This document shows positions 40,292 through 48,625 of a stretch of 48,733 bases of DNA, one piece after another (within the stretch, counting starts at the first letter, position 1; the number at the start of each line of letters is the position of its first letter). The notes under the pieces were generated by a model. The model was not told the DNA's origin. It did not search any database and saw nothing but the letters and a program-made list of their open reading frames with translations. Source of the DNA: Hungatella sp. UBA7603 (lineage in GTDB: Bacteria > Bacillota > Clostridia > Lachnospirales > Lachnospiraceae); contig DLJZ01000023.1 in NCBI GenBank assembly GCA_002478865.1, positions 12,397 to 61,129 on the forward strand, in the 5' to 3' direction. A program made the translations under genes and the position numbers.

Positions 40292-41410
40292 ATGACAAAC
40301 GAACAGTTACTTGAAAAAATCCATTTAGTGGTGGAAAAGCTTATGAACCTGGGAGGCAGCGATTACGATAAGGACCAAACTGTCAGCTCCAATGATACGA
40401 GTAAAGGAATCATACAAAGAGATTTTGGAATTGAAGAATGGGACTGGCCCCAGGGAGTTGGACTTTATGGACTGAAAAAGCTTCAGGACTTTTATGGAGA
40501 TGACCGTTATCTTTCCTTCTTTGACAACTGGTATAGCGGGCATATAAAGCGTGGACTTCCATCTATTAATATTAATACCACTGCTCCTTTTCTCCCTCTG
40601 TCCTACATTCAAGATAAATTAACAAACCCAGAGGATTTTAAAAATCTCTGCAAGCAGAGAGCGGACTGGCTGATCCATGATCTTCCAAAGACTCCTGACA
40701 ACGGCTTTCAGCACGTCACAAGTGCCATTGGAGACCGGAATGGGGTGAACTTAAACGAAGGACAGATTTGGGTCGATACCCTATTTATGTCCGTGCTTTT
40801 CCTTAATCATATGGGATACCAGGAAAATAAACAGGAGTGGAAAGACGAAGCTACCCATCAGTTCCTTGTCCATATCAAATACCTTTTTGACAAACAGACC
40901 GGTCTTTTCCATCACGGCTTCCGCTTTGATCAGATGGATAACTTTGGAGGCATCTTCTGGTGCAGAGGCAATTCCTGGTTCACCTATGGAATCATGGAAT
41001 TTCTAGATGATTGCAAGGATGATTTAAGCCAGGGAGTAAGGGATTATCTCATTGACACCTTTAAGGCTCAGGCCAGTACTATGTTACGCCTCCAGGCTCC
41101 CTCTGGACTTTGGTATACAGTTCTCGACGATGATACCAGCTATGAAGAGGTTTCTGGATCCGCTGCCATTGCCGCAGGTCTGCTTCGTGGTGTTAAGGCT
41201 GGTATACTTGACGAATCCTATAAAAAGGCGGCAGACCGTGCGATTTTAGCGATCTGCGATAATATCTCCGAGGATGGCACTGTACTTAACGTATCAGCCG
41301 GAACCGGCATCGGCATGACCGCAGATCATTATAAGAACATCCTTCTTATGCCTATGGCATATGGTCAAGCACTTGCGTTAACTGCACTTTGCGAGGCTCT
41401 AGAGAAATAA
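40292..41410 (+). CDS. GH105 unsaturated uronyl hydrolase, second copy
   Basis: This 372-aa cytoplasmic enzyme is a paralog of the one at 20769. Shared elements are WDWPQGVGLYGLKKL (about 50-64), NTTAPFLPLSY (95-105), the catalytic WxDTL segment IWVDTLFMSVLFL (Asp162), WCRGNSWFTYGIMEFL and PMAYGQALALTALCEAL. It carries a small insertion before the catalytic motif (SAIGDRNGVNLNEGQ) absent from the first copy. The ATG at 40292 lies 10 bases after AAAAGGAG; a TTG two codons earlier is possible. It follows the response regulator by 30 bases and is probably in the same operon. Confidence 0.92.
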   Translation: MTNEQLLEKIHLVVEKLMNLGGSDYDKDQTVSSNDTSKGIIQRDFGIEEWDWPQGVGLYGLKKLQDFYGDDRYLSFFDNWYSGHIKRGLPSININTTAPFLPLSYIQDKLTNPEDFKNLCKQRADWLIHDLPKTPDNGFQHVTSAIGDRNGVNLNEGQIWVDTLFMSVLFLNHMGYQENKQEWKDEATHQFLVHIKYLFDKQTGLFHHGFRFDQMDNFGGIFWCRGNSWFTYGIMEFLDDCKDDLSQGVRDYLIDTFKAQASTMLRLQAPSGLWYTVLDDDTSYEEVSGSAAIAAGLLRGVKAGILDESYKKAADRAILAICDNISEDGTVLNVSAGTGIGMTADHYKNILLMPMAYGQALALTALCEALEK

Positions 41411-41467
41411 AAAAAAACCAGGAGATGGAATCTTTTATTTAAGATTCCACTCTCCTGGTTTTTTTTC
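41411..41467. terminator. Bidirectional terminator overlapping an AraC gene end
   Basis: ACCAGGAGA-t-GGAATCTT pairs with AAGATTCC-a-CTCTCCTGGT, bracketed by long A and T runs. It terminates the GH105 gene (plus) and the AraC gene (minus), whose stop codon lies inside the hairpin. Confidence 0.88.
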
Positions 41468-42302
41468 GATAACCTGACGGGGTCTCGTCCCCATGCTTTT
41501 TAAAAATCCGCTCAAAATAAGTTACACTTTCAAAACCAAGTAAACCGGATATCTCTGTGATTGTATAATCACTGTTAGAAAGAAGTTCCTTTGCCTTTCT
41601 CACCCTGGCCAGATTCCGGTACTCGTTGACAGAAAAACTTGTTACCTCCCGAAAGATCCGACTTAAATAAGATTTGCTAATAAAGAACTTTTCAGCAATC
41701 TCTTCTAGACTTTCTCCCGACTCACAATGTGTGGTCAAATACTCTGCTACCTCATGGACTTTTCCATGCTTAGCAGTCTGTACTGTAGCGGGCATTTCTT
41801 TTAAAACACTTTTCTTTCTGATTCGATAGATGAGCAAAAGGATCTGGGACAACTTTAGACGAACCATAGTCTCATACCGCTCTCCCCGCTGTCCGATCTC
41901 ATCCCGAATGCCAAACAAAAGAGACTTTATTTCCTCCCGTTCCAACTCCGAAACCTTTAAAACCCCATAATAATCTCCAAAGAGACGCTCCAAAGAAAAT
42001 ACACCTGCATTTTTTAACCATGGGTCCAGAATTCTTCCACTAAGCTGTAATAAAATCCGGTCATGTTTGCCACTTCCTGCCTGACTGGTTTTATGAACCT
42101 GTTCCCGGTTGATTAAAACTACATCTCCTGCTATCACGTAATATGTTTCTTTTTCAATAAAATAATATCGTTCTCCCTCTAGGAGATAATAAAGCTCATA
42201 CGTATCATGGAAGTGGTTCATGGTCATGGAATATTCCTCATCTCGCACCACCTCATCAATGACGACTCCCTCCATGCTCTCAGAAAATATGATTTTGTCC
42301 AT
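41439..42302 (-). CDS. AraC-family transcriptional regulator
   Basis: This 287-aa protein has an N-terminal cupin domain (MNHFHDTYELYYLLEGERYYFIEKETYYVIAGDVVLIN) and a C-terminal AraC-type DNA-binding region with two helix-turn-helix motifs (LEEIAEKFFISKSYLSRIFREVTS; ITEISGLLGFESVTYFERIFKKHGDETPSGYRK). The ATG at 42302-42300 is preceded by TTGGAGG at seven bases; eight upstream codons have no such support. It is divergent from the GH4 gene, which it presumably regulates. Its last codons overlap the shared terminator. Confidence 0.9.
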   Translation of the reverse strand: MDKIIFSESMEGVVIDEVVRDEEYSMTMNHFHDTYELYYLLEGERYYFIEKETYYVIAGDVVLINREQVHKTSQAGSGKHDRILLQLSGRILDPWLKNAGVFSLERLFGDYYGVLKVSELEREEIKSLLFGIRDEIGQRGERYETMVRLKLSQILLLIYRIRKKSVLKEMPATVQTAKHGKVHEVAEYLTTHCESGESLEEIAEKFFISKSYLSRIFREVTSFSVNEYRNLARVRKAKELLSNSDYTITEISGLLGFESVTYFERIFKKHGDETPSGYRKKTRRVES

Positions 42303-42452
42303 TGTTCCCTCCAAGTTAGTAGCCAAAAGTATGATTTCATAAAAAAAAGCACCGATTATATAAGATTTATAATACTATAATGCATTATAATATGCAATAT
42401 AGAACCATTGAAAATATCTCAAAATATATCACTTCCCTAGGAGGACTCCATC

Positions 42453-43856
42453 ATGAATTACTCTAACAACAAAATCACAGATTTAAAGATCGCCTACATC
42501 GGCGGAGGCTCAAGAGGCTGGGCCTGGACCTTTATGACTGACTTATCTATGGATAATTCTTTAAGCGGTACCATCCGTTTATATGACATTGATGAGTCTT
42601 CCTCTAAAAATAATGAAATCATTGGCAATCAACTGACTGAAAGAGAAGATACCATTGGAAAATGGAAGTACGAATCTTCCAAATCTCTGGAAGATGCTTT
42701 AACTGGCTGTGACTTTGCGGTGATTTCCATCCTTCCAGGTACTTTTGATGAGATGGAATCCGACGTTCATCTTCCTGAAAGGCTTGGCATCTACCAATCC
42801 GTAGGAGACACGGCTGGACCTGGCGGGATGATTCGTGCCCTCCGCACCATTCCTATGTTTGTTACCATCGCAGAAGCCATTAAAAAGTATTCACCTGAGG
42901 CTTGGGTTATCAACTATACCAATCCTATGTCCTTGTGTGTAAAAACTCTGTACCATGTATTTCCTGAGATCAAGGCATTTGGATGCTGTCACGAAGTCTT
43001 TGGTACTCAGAAAGTATTAAAAGGTATCTGCGAGGAAGCTCTTGGACTTTCTGACATCGACCGTAAGGACATTCATGTAAACGTTCTTGGAATCAATCAT
43101 TTTACCTGGTTTGATCAGGCTTCCTACAAAGGCATTGACTTATTCCCGGTTTACCGAGATTATATTGACGCCCATTATGAAGAAGGCTTTCATGAACCAG
43201 ATAAGAACTGGGCTAACAACACCTTTGAATGTGCCCATCGTCTGAAATTTGATTTATTCCGCCGTTATGGCTTAATTGCTGCTGCCGGAGACCGCCATCT
43301 GGCTGAATTCATGCCTGGAGATGAATATTTAAAAGACCCTGAGACAACAAAGAGCTGGAAGTTTGGCCTTACCACTGTAGCATGGAGAAAAAATGACTTA
43401 AAGACCAGGCTGGAAAAGAGCCACCGTTTGGTAAATGGCGAAGAAAAAATCGAGTTAAAGCCATCTGGAGAAGAAGGAATTCTGCTCATTAAGTCTCTCT
43501 GTGGACTTGAACGGACCGTCAGCAACGTGAATATACCAAACACGAATTTACAGATTCCAAATCTGCCTAAGGATGCCATTGTAGAAACCAATGCTGTCTT
43601 TGAGCGCAACAGCATTAAACCAATTGTGGCTGGTTCTATCCCAGAAAATATTCTGGAACTGATCAAACCTCACGTGGACAACCACGAACGAATCTTAAAC
43701 GCTGCTCTTACTTATGACCGCACTTTGGTATATGAGGCATTTGCCGCTGATCCATTGGTAAAAAACAGAGCAACCGAAGAAGAAATTAAAACGTTAGCGG
43801 ATGAAATGATTGCAAACACAGCCACCTATCTACCTGCTGGCTGGAAAACAAATTAA
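42453..43856 (+). CDS. lplD: GH4 alpha-galacturonidase-like enzyme (LplD group)
   Basis: This 467-aa NAD- and metal-dependent glycosidase belongs to GH4, which cleaves by oxidation at C3 and elimination. The dinucleotide-binding GGGS is at residues 17-20, the metal-binding Cys179 is in CCHEVFG, and His216 is in GINHFTW. NYTNPMS (154-160) and AGDRHLAEFMPG are also typical. The CHEVFG form places it with LplD, shown in Bacillus subtilis to be an alpha-galacturonidase, rather than with the 6-phospho-glucosidases. AGGAGG lies seven bases before the ATG. It would remove galacturonic acid from imported oligosaccharides. Other alpha-glycosides remain possible. Confidence 0.88.
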   Translation: MNYSNNKITDLKIAYIGGGSRGWAWTFMTDLSMDNSLSGTIRLYDIDESSSKNNEIIGNQLTEREDTIGKWKYESSKSLEDALTGCDFAVISILPGTFDEMESDVHLPERLGIYQSVGDTAGPGGMIRALRTIPMFVTIAEAIKKYSPEAWVINYTNPMSLCVKTLYHVFPEIKAFGCCHEVFGTQKVLKGICEEALGLSDIDRKDIHVNVLGINHFTWFDQASYKGIDLFPVYRDYIDAHYEEGFHEPDKNWANNTFECAHRLKFDLFRRYGLIAAAGDRHLAEFMPGDEYLKDPETTKSWKFGLTTVAWRKNDLKTRLEKSHRLVNGEEKIELKPSGEEGILLIKSLCGLERTVSNVNIPNTNLQIPNLPKDAIVETNAVFERNSIKPIVAGSIPENILELIKPHVDNHERILNAALTYDRTLVYEAFAADPLVKNRATEEEIKTLADEMIANTATYLPAGWKTN

Positions 43857-43870
43857 GTCCTGCTCATGAA

Positions 43871-43932
43871 AAAGAGACAACCATACACTGCCCTTTGCCA
43901 ATTAAGGCATTGCGGTGTATGGTTGTCTCTTT
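43871..43932. terminator. Bidirectional terminator
   Basis: AAAGAGACAACCATACAC pairs with GTGTATGGTTGTCTCTTT (18 perfect bp at the base, interrupted further in). It serves the GH4 gene and the convergent metallophosphoesterase operon. Confidence 0.88.
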
Positions 43933-43936
43933 CCTT

Positions 43937-44428
43937 TTAAACTTTTAAGAAATTAAGGGTAAAATGGGCTTCTCCACTTTCATCCACTTCCATAATCATA
44001 TAAGATGGCTTACGCCCCTCTTGTCTGGGATAAGATAAACTTCCTGGATTCAAGATAATAACCCCATTATGTACCTCGTAAAACGGTCTGTGGGTATGAC
44101 CATACATAACGATATCAAGATCTCTTTCCCTCGCCTCTAGCTCAAGCCGTTCCACACCAAGGGAAACATTATAATAATGGCCGTGAGTCAAAAGGATCCG
44201 GTATTTTCCAATGGTAATCTCTTTTTCCCGGTCAAGATTGGAAAAAAAGTCATTGTTTCCAAGGACGATGTGAACCGGACAGTCTTCTCCCGCCCAGCCT
44301 GTGATCTTTTCCTCGCTGCCTTCCGAATCACCCAGATGAATGAGCATATCATAAGGACCGGTTTCAGAAAGGATCTTATAAAGGCTGTCGTCCTTTCGGT
44401 GTGTATCACTGACAATCAGTATTTTCAT
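43937..44428 (-). CDS. YfcE/MJ0936-type metallophosphoesterase
   Basis: This 163-aa calcineurin-like phosphodiesterase has all metal-binding motifs: DTH (Asp8, His10), GD (LIHLGDSEG), GNND (VLGNNDFF), GH (LLTHGHYY) and GHTH (MYGHTHRPF). Proteins of this small family hydrolyse phosphodiesters or, in some cases, cyclic nucleotides; the physiological substrate is unknown. Its start overlaps the end of the RdgB gene by 23 bases, an arrangement often seen in Firmicutes (rph-rdgB-phosphoesterase clusters), so the two are co-expressed. Confidence 0.93.
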   Translation of the reverse strand: MKILIVSDTHRKDDSLYKILSETGPYDMLIHLGDSEGSEEKITGWAGEDCPVHIVLGNNDFFSNLDREKEITIGKYRILLTHGHYYNVSLGVERLELEARERDLDIVMYGHTHRPFYEVHNGVIILNPGSLSYPRQEGRKPSYMIMEVDESGEAHFTLNFLKV

Positions 44429-45038
44429 CCTTCTTCTCCCTGTAATATTCCATAAGCTTACACTTCATCGTTTCCAGTGCCTTGCCGCGGTGACTGATCT
44501 GATTTTTCTGTTCCATGGTAAGCTGTGAGGCTGTTTTTTTGAACTCTGGAAGATAAAAGATAGGATCATAACCAAAGCCCTCTTCTCCAGCAGGAGCGTC
44601 TGCCAACAATCCTTCCATGGCTTCTTCTGTATGAAGGACTCTTCCATCTGGTAATATTGCTGCGATGCTGCAGACAAATCTGGCACTCCGTTCCTCGCCA
44701 CTCGCCTTAGCGGCACGGTTTAAAAGATTCTGATTCTTAATTTCATAAGGGGTATCTTCTCCCATGTACCTTGCGGAATAGATGCCAGGTTCTCCGTCTA
44801 AACAGTCAACCACAAGACCGGAATCATCAGCCAGAACAATCCCACCAGTCTTTTCCCATACGGCTCTTGCCTTAATCTCAGCATTTTCCAAAAAGGTGGT
44901 TCCATCTTCTACAATGGTAAGATCCGCTCCTGCCTCTTTCATGGAAAGAACATTGGCTCCCAGATCCTTTAAGATTTCACGAATCTCTCGCATCTTTCCT
45001 TCATTGCCGGTTGCAAAAATTATCAATTCCTCGTTCAT
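44406..45038 (-). CDS. rdgB: Non-canonical purine NTP pyrophosphatase, RdgB/HAM1 family
   Basis: This 210-aa enzyme hydrolyses dITP, ITP and XTP to monophosphates and cleanses the nucleotide pool. The N-terminal TGNEGK (10-15) binds the phosphates, and ADDSGLVVDCLDGEPGIYSARYMGE is the family's central motif, followed by GFGYDPIFYLPE and SHRGKAL. The ATG at 45038-45036 follows AAAGGAG; a longer frame of 18 codons lacks a ribosome binding site. It lies 23 bases after the C1 peptidase gene and overlaps the downstream phosphoesterase. Confidence 0.95.
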   Translation of the reverse strand: MNEELIIFATGNEGKMREIREILKDLGANVLSMKEAGADLTIVEDGTTFLENAEIKARAVWEKTGGIVLADDSGLVVDCLDGEPGIYSARYMGEDTPYEIKNQNLLNRAAKASGEERSARFVCSIAAILPDGRVLHTEEAMEGLLADAPAGEEGFGYDPIFYLPEFKKTASQLTMEQKNQISHRGKALETMKCKLMEYYREKKDENTDCQ

Positions 45039-45061
45039 TATACTCTCCTTTATCGCCAGTT

Positions 45062-46381
45062 CTATCGGTCTGTCGTATACGCTTTTAAGCATAGATTACA
45101 GTCCTGCTTTTTCTCCACCCGCTCCCAGCTTTTCCCGTCAGGACTGATATAACCTTCTCCATCAGAAATATCCACCAGGGTGCGGCCATCTCCTGCATCG
45201 TATTCGATGGCAGCCGGATGGACAGCATCTAGTGTCGTAATTTTAACTATGACAGCAAACCGTTCTCCCTTATAAAGCTTTTGCTCTCCCTCTACACTGC
45301 CGGTAATCGGAACTGTATAATAACCAGCATTGCCAAAGCTCCCTTTTGCTAGCAACACCTTCCGGTCAAAATCGCCGCCAGTTACAATATCAGCCTCACC
45401 ATTTACCTTCTCCACTCCATATATCTCATAGGTCGTATTCGAATCGGTTGCATAAAATCCCACTGCGGACAAGACTTCGTCTCTGTTTGCTTCGTAGACA
45501 TTGGAAAACCATATGGTATCTTCCCCATATCCTAACTGCCCGACCCAACCTCTTAAGTCCGACTGGTATATACGGCTGTAATTATCAACATCCTCTGTAA
45601 GGGAATATACAAGATTGTTCATCCCTATATTAGAATCGTAATAAGATACATAATAATACCCCTGGTCCCCAAATCCCTTTCCCCAGCTATTTAGACAGAC
45701 AAATGCCCCATCGCCATTCACTTCTGCCTGAAAGTTTTCTTTTGGATAATTATCATCCCAGCCAATGATCACAGAATCGTGGTTTGGAGGTTTTGATCCG
45801 ATATAACAATAAGCATACGCTTCTTCATTATAAGAGGCGGAACGGCTGTTTTCGTCGGTCATAGAGGTATACAAAGAGCTTTGTACTCCGCCATACCGAA
45901 GGACCGCCTGCTTAATCTTTTCATAATCCTTACCGGGAATCATCTGAACTTCCTGAACATGCTTTACCGCTTTTAGCCCCTTAGGAGAAATCCCATCACC
46001 ATATGGGTCCTGAGTTTCCAAAACAGGTCCCGTCCATGACAAAAGATAAGCCAAAGACATGGTAAATTCTCCTCCCTCTTGTTGAGGAATGGAAAACCCA
46101 TTGCCAATGGACATATGATCTTCGGATAAATCAAGGGATTCTCCTGGAAGCAAGCTAGCCTCCAGAGCCTGAAGAGACGCAAAGGCCCAACAGGTTCCTA
46201 GATTTCCCTGGTTTTTCACAGCAGGTACCCTGCCCTCATTTCTGCCATCATAGAATTCGGGAAGGGCGCCACTTGTTACAGGCACCTTTCCCACTACTGG
46301 TTTTTCAGGGCTTTTGTATTGGCACCCCGTTAAGATTGAGACTGCTAAAAGCATCAAGGCAATCCTTGTTCTATTTTTCAA
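45062..46381 (-). CDS. Papain-family (C1) cysteine peptidase lipoprotein with lectin-like C-terminus
   Basis: This 439-aa surface protein starts at TTG (46381-46379), six bases after AGGAG, and overlaps the upstream methyltransferase gene by 11 bases. The signal peptide ends at lipobox LTGC (Cys20). The C1 peptidase domain has Gln58 and catalytic Cys64 (KNQGNLGTCWAFAS), His201 (NHDSVIIGWDD) and Asn231 (LNSWGKGFGDQGY), so the triad is complete. No obvious propeptide precedes it. From about residue 255 on, the sequence fits the lectin-like domain often fused to clostridial C1 peptidases such as Cwp84 (WFSNVYEANRDEVLSAVGFYATDSNTTYEIYG). It probably cleaves cell-surface or external proteins. Confidence 0.9.
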   Translation of the reverse strand: MKNRTRIALMLLAVSILTGCQYKSPEKPVVGKVPVTSGALPEFYDGRNEGRVPAVKNQGNLGTCWAFASLQALEASLLPGESLDLSEDHMSIGNGFSIPQQEGGEFTMSLAYLLSWTGPVLETQDPYGDGISPKGLKAVKHVQEVQMIPGKDYEKIKQAVLRYGGVQSSLYTSMTDENSRSASYNEEAYAYCYIGSKPPNHDSVIIGWDDNYPKENFQAEVNGDGAFVCLNSWGKGFGDQGYYYVSYYDSNIGMNNLVYSLTEDVDNYSRIYQSDLRGWVGQLGYGEDTIWFSNVYEANRDEVLSAVGFYATDSNTTYEIYGVEKVNGEADIVTGGDFDRKVLLAKGSFGNAGYYTVPITGSVEGEQKLYKGERFAVIVKITTLDAVHPAAIEYDAGDGRTLVDISDGEGYISPDGKSWERVEKKQDCNLCLKAYTTDR

Positions 46382-47540
46382 CCGAATCTCCTGTTTTTCT
46401 TCTTGGTGGCTTTGGCCCCATAAACTGATAGAAATAGGTTTTCATCATACCGTTATAGATCTTACGGTTCTTATCTGCCTTTCTTCCAATGTATTTTTCT
46501 GCATCTTCGTAAGCAGTTATCATATATAAAGACCAGGCATCAAGTGCTTTATAGCGATCACCGATTTGGCTGTAAAGCGCTGGCAGATCTTTCTTGTCTT
46601 CCAGTCTCTCACCGTAAGGCGGATTGGTAATAACAAATCCGTACTTTTTGGGATGACTAAGTGCACTTACTGGTCTTTCCTGAAAATGGATCATATGATC
46701 CACTCCAGCAGCGGCTGCATTTAACTTGGCAGCCTTAATGATCTCTGGATCAATATCGTATCCCTGAATGTCTACCTTTACCTCTTTATCCACCATTTCA
46801 TTGGCTTCATCTAAGGAATCGTACCACATTTTTTTGGGAATCAGATTATCCCATTCTTGTGACAGGAAGTTACGATTCATGCCAGGGGCAATATTAGCCG
46901 CCATCATAGCTGCTTCTATGAGGAAGGTACCACCTCCACAGAAGGGATCCACTAAGATTCGATCTTTATTCCAAGGAGTCAGCATAATAAGTGCTGCAGC
47001 AAGTGTCTCCGTAATGGGTGCTTTACTGTTAAGAGTTCTGTAACCTCTTTTATGAAGAGATTCTCCAGTGGTATCAATACCTACGGTCACCTGATCTTTG
47101 TAAAGGAACACTCTTACAGGATAGGAACTACCATCTTCCTCGAACCATTCCAAACCAAAGGATTTCTTCATCCGGTCTACCATTGCTTTTTTCATAATGG
47201 ACTGGATATCAGAAGGGCTAAAGAGCTTACTCTTAATAGAGGAAGCTTTTGTGACCCAAAATTTTCCATCTTTTGGAATGTATTGTTCCCAAGGAATGGC
47301 CTTGGTTGCCTGAAATAGCTCTTCAAACGTCTCCGCTTTAAAGCTTCCCACTTTTAAAAGAATACGTTCCGTGGTACGAAGAAAGATATTGGCACGGCAG
47401 ATCGCCTCATCATCCCCAAGAAACGTCACTCTTCCATCTTCTACTTCTGTAATGTCATATCCTAAATCCGTTATTTCTTTCTTTAATACCGCTTCCATAC
47501 CAAAATGGCAAGGTGCGATGAGTTCAAATGTTTTTTTCAC
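46371..47540 (-). CDS. THUMP-domain class I SAM-dependent rRNA methyltransferase (RlmL/YpsC-like)
   Basis: This 389-aa enzyme has a THUMP RNA-binding domain (about residues 50-160) followed by a Rossmann methyltransferase domain. DPFCGGGTFLIEAA (about 197-210) binds S-adenosylmethionine and NPPYGERL (about 300-307) is the catalytic motif of N2-guanine/N6-adenine methyltransferases. RlmL N-terminal halves methylate G2445 of 23S rRNA in E. coli, and YpsC is the Bacillus homolog. It has no RlmK fusion, as usual in Firmicutes. It overlaps the C1 peptidase gene by 11 bases and begins one base after the phosphodiesterase stop. Confidence 0.93.
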   Translation of the reverse strand: MKKTFELIAPCHFGMEAVLKKEITDLGYDITEVEDGRVTFLGDDEAICRANIFLRTTERILLKVGSFKAETFEELFQATKAIPWEQYIPKDGKFWVTKASSIKSKLFSPSDIQSIMKKAMVDRMKKSFGLEWFEEDGSSYPVRVFLYKDQVTVGIDTTGESLHKRGYRTLNSKAPITETLAAALIMLTPWNKDRILVDPFCGGGTFLIEAAMMAANIAPGMNRNFLSQEWDNLIPKKMWYDSLDEANEMVDKEVKVDIQGYDIDPEIIKAAKLNAAAAGVDHMIHFQERPVSALSHPKKYGFVITNPPYGERLEDKKDLPALYSQIGDRYKALDAWSLYMITAYEDAEKYIGRKADKNRKIYNGMMKTYFYQFMGPKPPRRKTGDSVEK

Positions 47541-47541
47541 T

Positions 47542-48090
47542 TTATTCTCCTAAGTTCATTTCTTTTAATTTGTTTCCTTCAAAATCCAGGATAGAAAACA
47601 CCTGATCTTCCAAAACTCCATACGTAGGAGGATTCCCTGCCTTTGGTATGGAAACAGATCCTGGATTTAATATGGTGATATCTCCTTCACGCTCAGCGGT
47701 CAAAATATGGGTATGGCCATGAAGAAGGATATCTCCTTTTTGGATTGGTGGCAGATGATCTTTATGATAAATATGACCATGGGTGATATAGATGGTAAGA
47801 CCATCAACTAAAACCAATCCATAATCTGCAAGGACAGGAAATTCCAATACCATCTGATCTACTTCTGTGTCACAGTTTCCTCTTACACAGTAGATCTGGT
47901 CCTTTATGCCATTTAACATAGAAATTACCTGTTTGGGTTCGTAGTCCCTTGGAAGATCATTCCTTGGTCCATGATACAGAATATCCCCTAACAAAATCAA
48001 TCGGCTTGCACCGGATTTTTTATATTCATCTAACAGGAGCCTGCAATAATAAGCTGACCCATGAATGTCAGAAGCAATCATATATTTCAT
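47542..48090 (-). CDS. yfcE: YfcE-type phosphodiesterase
   Basis: This 182-aa metallophosphoesterase shares all motifs with the 43937 gene (SDIHG, GDILYHGPRND, GNCDTEVD, THGHIYH, GHTHI) but contains the longer DILYHGPRNDLP loop typical of E. coli YfcE. YfcE acts on phosphodiesters in vitro; its cellular substrate is unknown. GGAG lies eight bases before the ATG. It leads the operon YfcE-RlmL-peptidase-RdgB-phosphoesterase, with gaps of 1, -11, 23 and -23 bases. Confidence 0.93.
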   Translation of the reverse strand: MKYMIASDIHGSAYYCRLLLDEYKKSGASRLILLGDILYHGPRNDLPRDYEPKQVISMLNGIKDQIYCVRGNCDTEVDQMVLEFPVLADYGLVLVDGLTIYITHGHIYHKDHLPPIQKGDILLHGHTHILTAEREGDITILNPGSVSIPKAGNPPTYGVLEDQVFSILDFEGNKLKEMNLGE

Positions 48091-48155
48091 ATTTCATTCT
48101 CCTTCAGTATATAATAGATATATTTTAAAGCTAGGGGATATATCTGTCAATGAAT

Positions 48156-48467
48156 TTACCTACCCCACGCCATATATTTTCCTCGATAGTATGCGATTCC
48201 ATTGGCTATACTAACCACTTTATATCCATATGGCTCTAATTTTCGGCAAACCATCATGCTTTGCCCGCCCCTTGCGCAGTAAAAAATTAAAAGTTTATCT
48301 TTTGGCAAGGTGCTAATCCAACTGTCCATCTCTTCGTAGGGAAGATTGACAGCACCTTTGATATGAGATTTCTGGTAAGACTGGTTATTTCGAAGATCTA
48401 TAATCATAATATTATCATAATATTCAATATAATTATCAATTTCCCAAATTGGGATGGTCTGGAACAT
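48156..48467 (-). CDS. Single-domain rhodanese-like sulfurtransferase
   Basis: This 103-aa protein starts at ATG 48467-48465 behind GACAGGTG; the longer open frame upstream runs into a terminator of the preceding gene. The rhodanese fold marks are DLRNNQSYQKSHIKGAVNLP (about 24-43) and the active-site loop FYCARGGQS with Cys64 as the persulfide carrier. It is cytoplasmic and moves sulfane sulfur; the partner is unknown. The gene is alone, separated by 65 bases from the yfcE operon. Confidence 0.9.
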   Translation of the reverse strand: MFQTIPIWEIDNYIEYYDNIMIIDLRNNQSYQKSHIKGAVNLPYEEMDSWISTLPKDKLLIFYCARGGQSMMVCRKLEPYGYKVVSIANGIAYYRGKYMAWGR

Positions 48468-48549
48468 ATTATCACCTGTCCTTTCTATATAATAATATAT
48501 TCCAGACTTTCCAGTTTGCGAAAATATGTGTTGGCCTTGCCTTTGAAAC

Positions 48550-48592
48550 AAAAAAAACGCAGGAAAGGACCTCATTGTCTCTTTCCCACGCC
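48550..48592 (-). terminator. Terminator of the right-edge repeat protein gene
   Basis: On the minus strand CGTGGGAAAG pairs with CTTTCCTGCG (two G-U pairs) around a 13-base loop and is followed by eight T residues. Confidence 0.8.
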
Positions 48593-48625
48593 TTTTATTA
48601 TGCTTTTTCGTTTTAATAATTCAAA

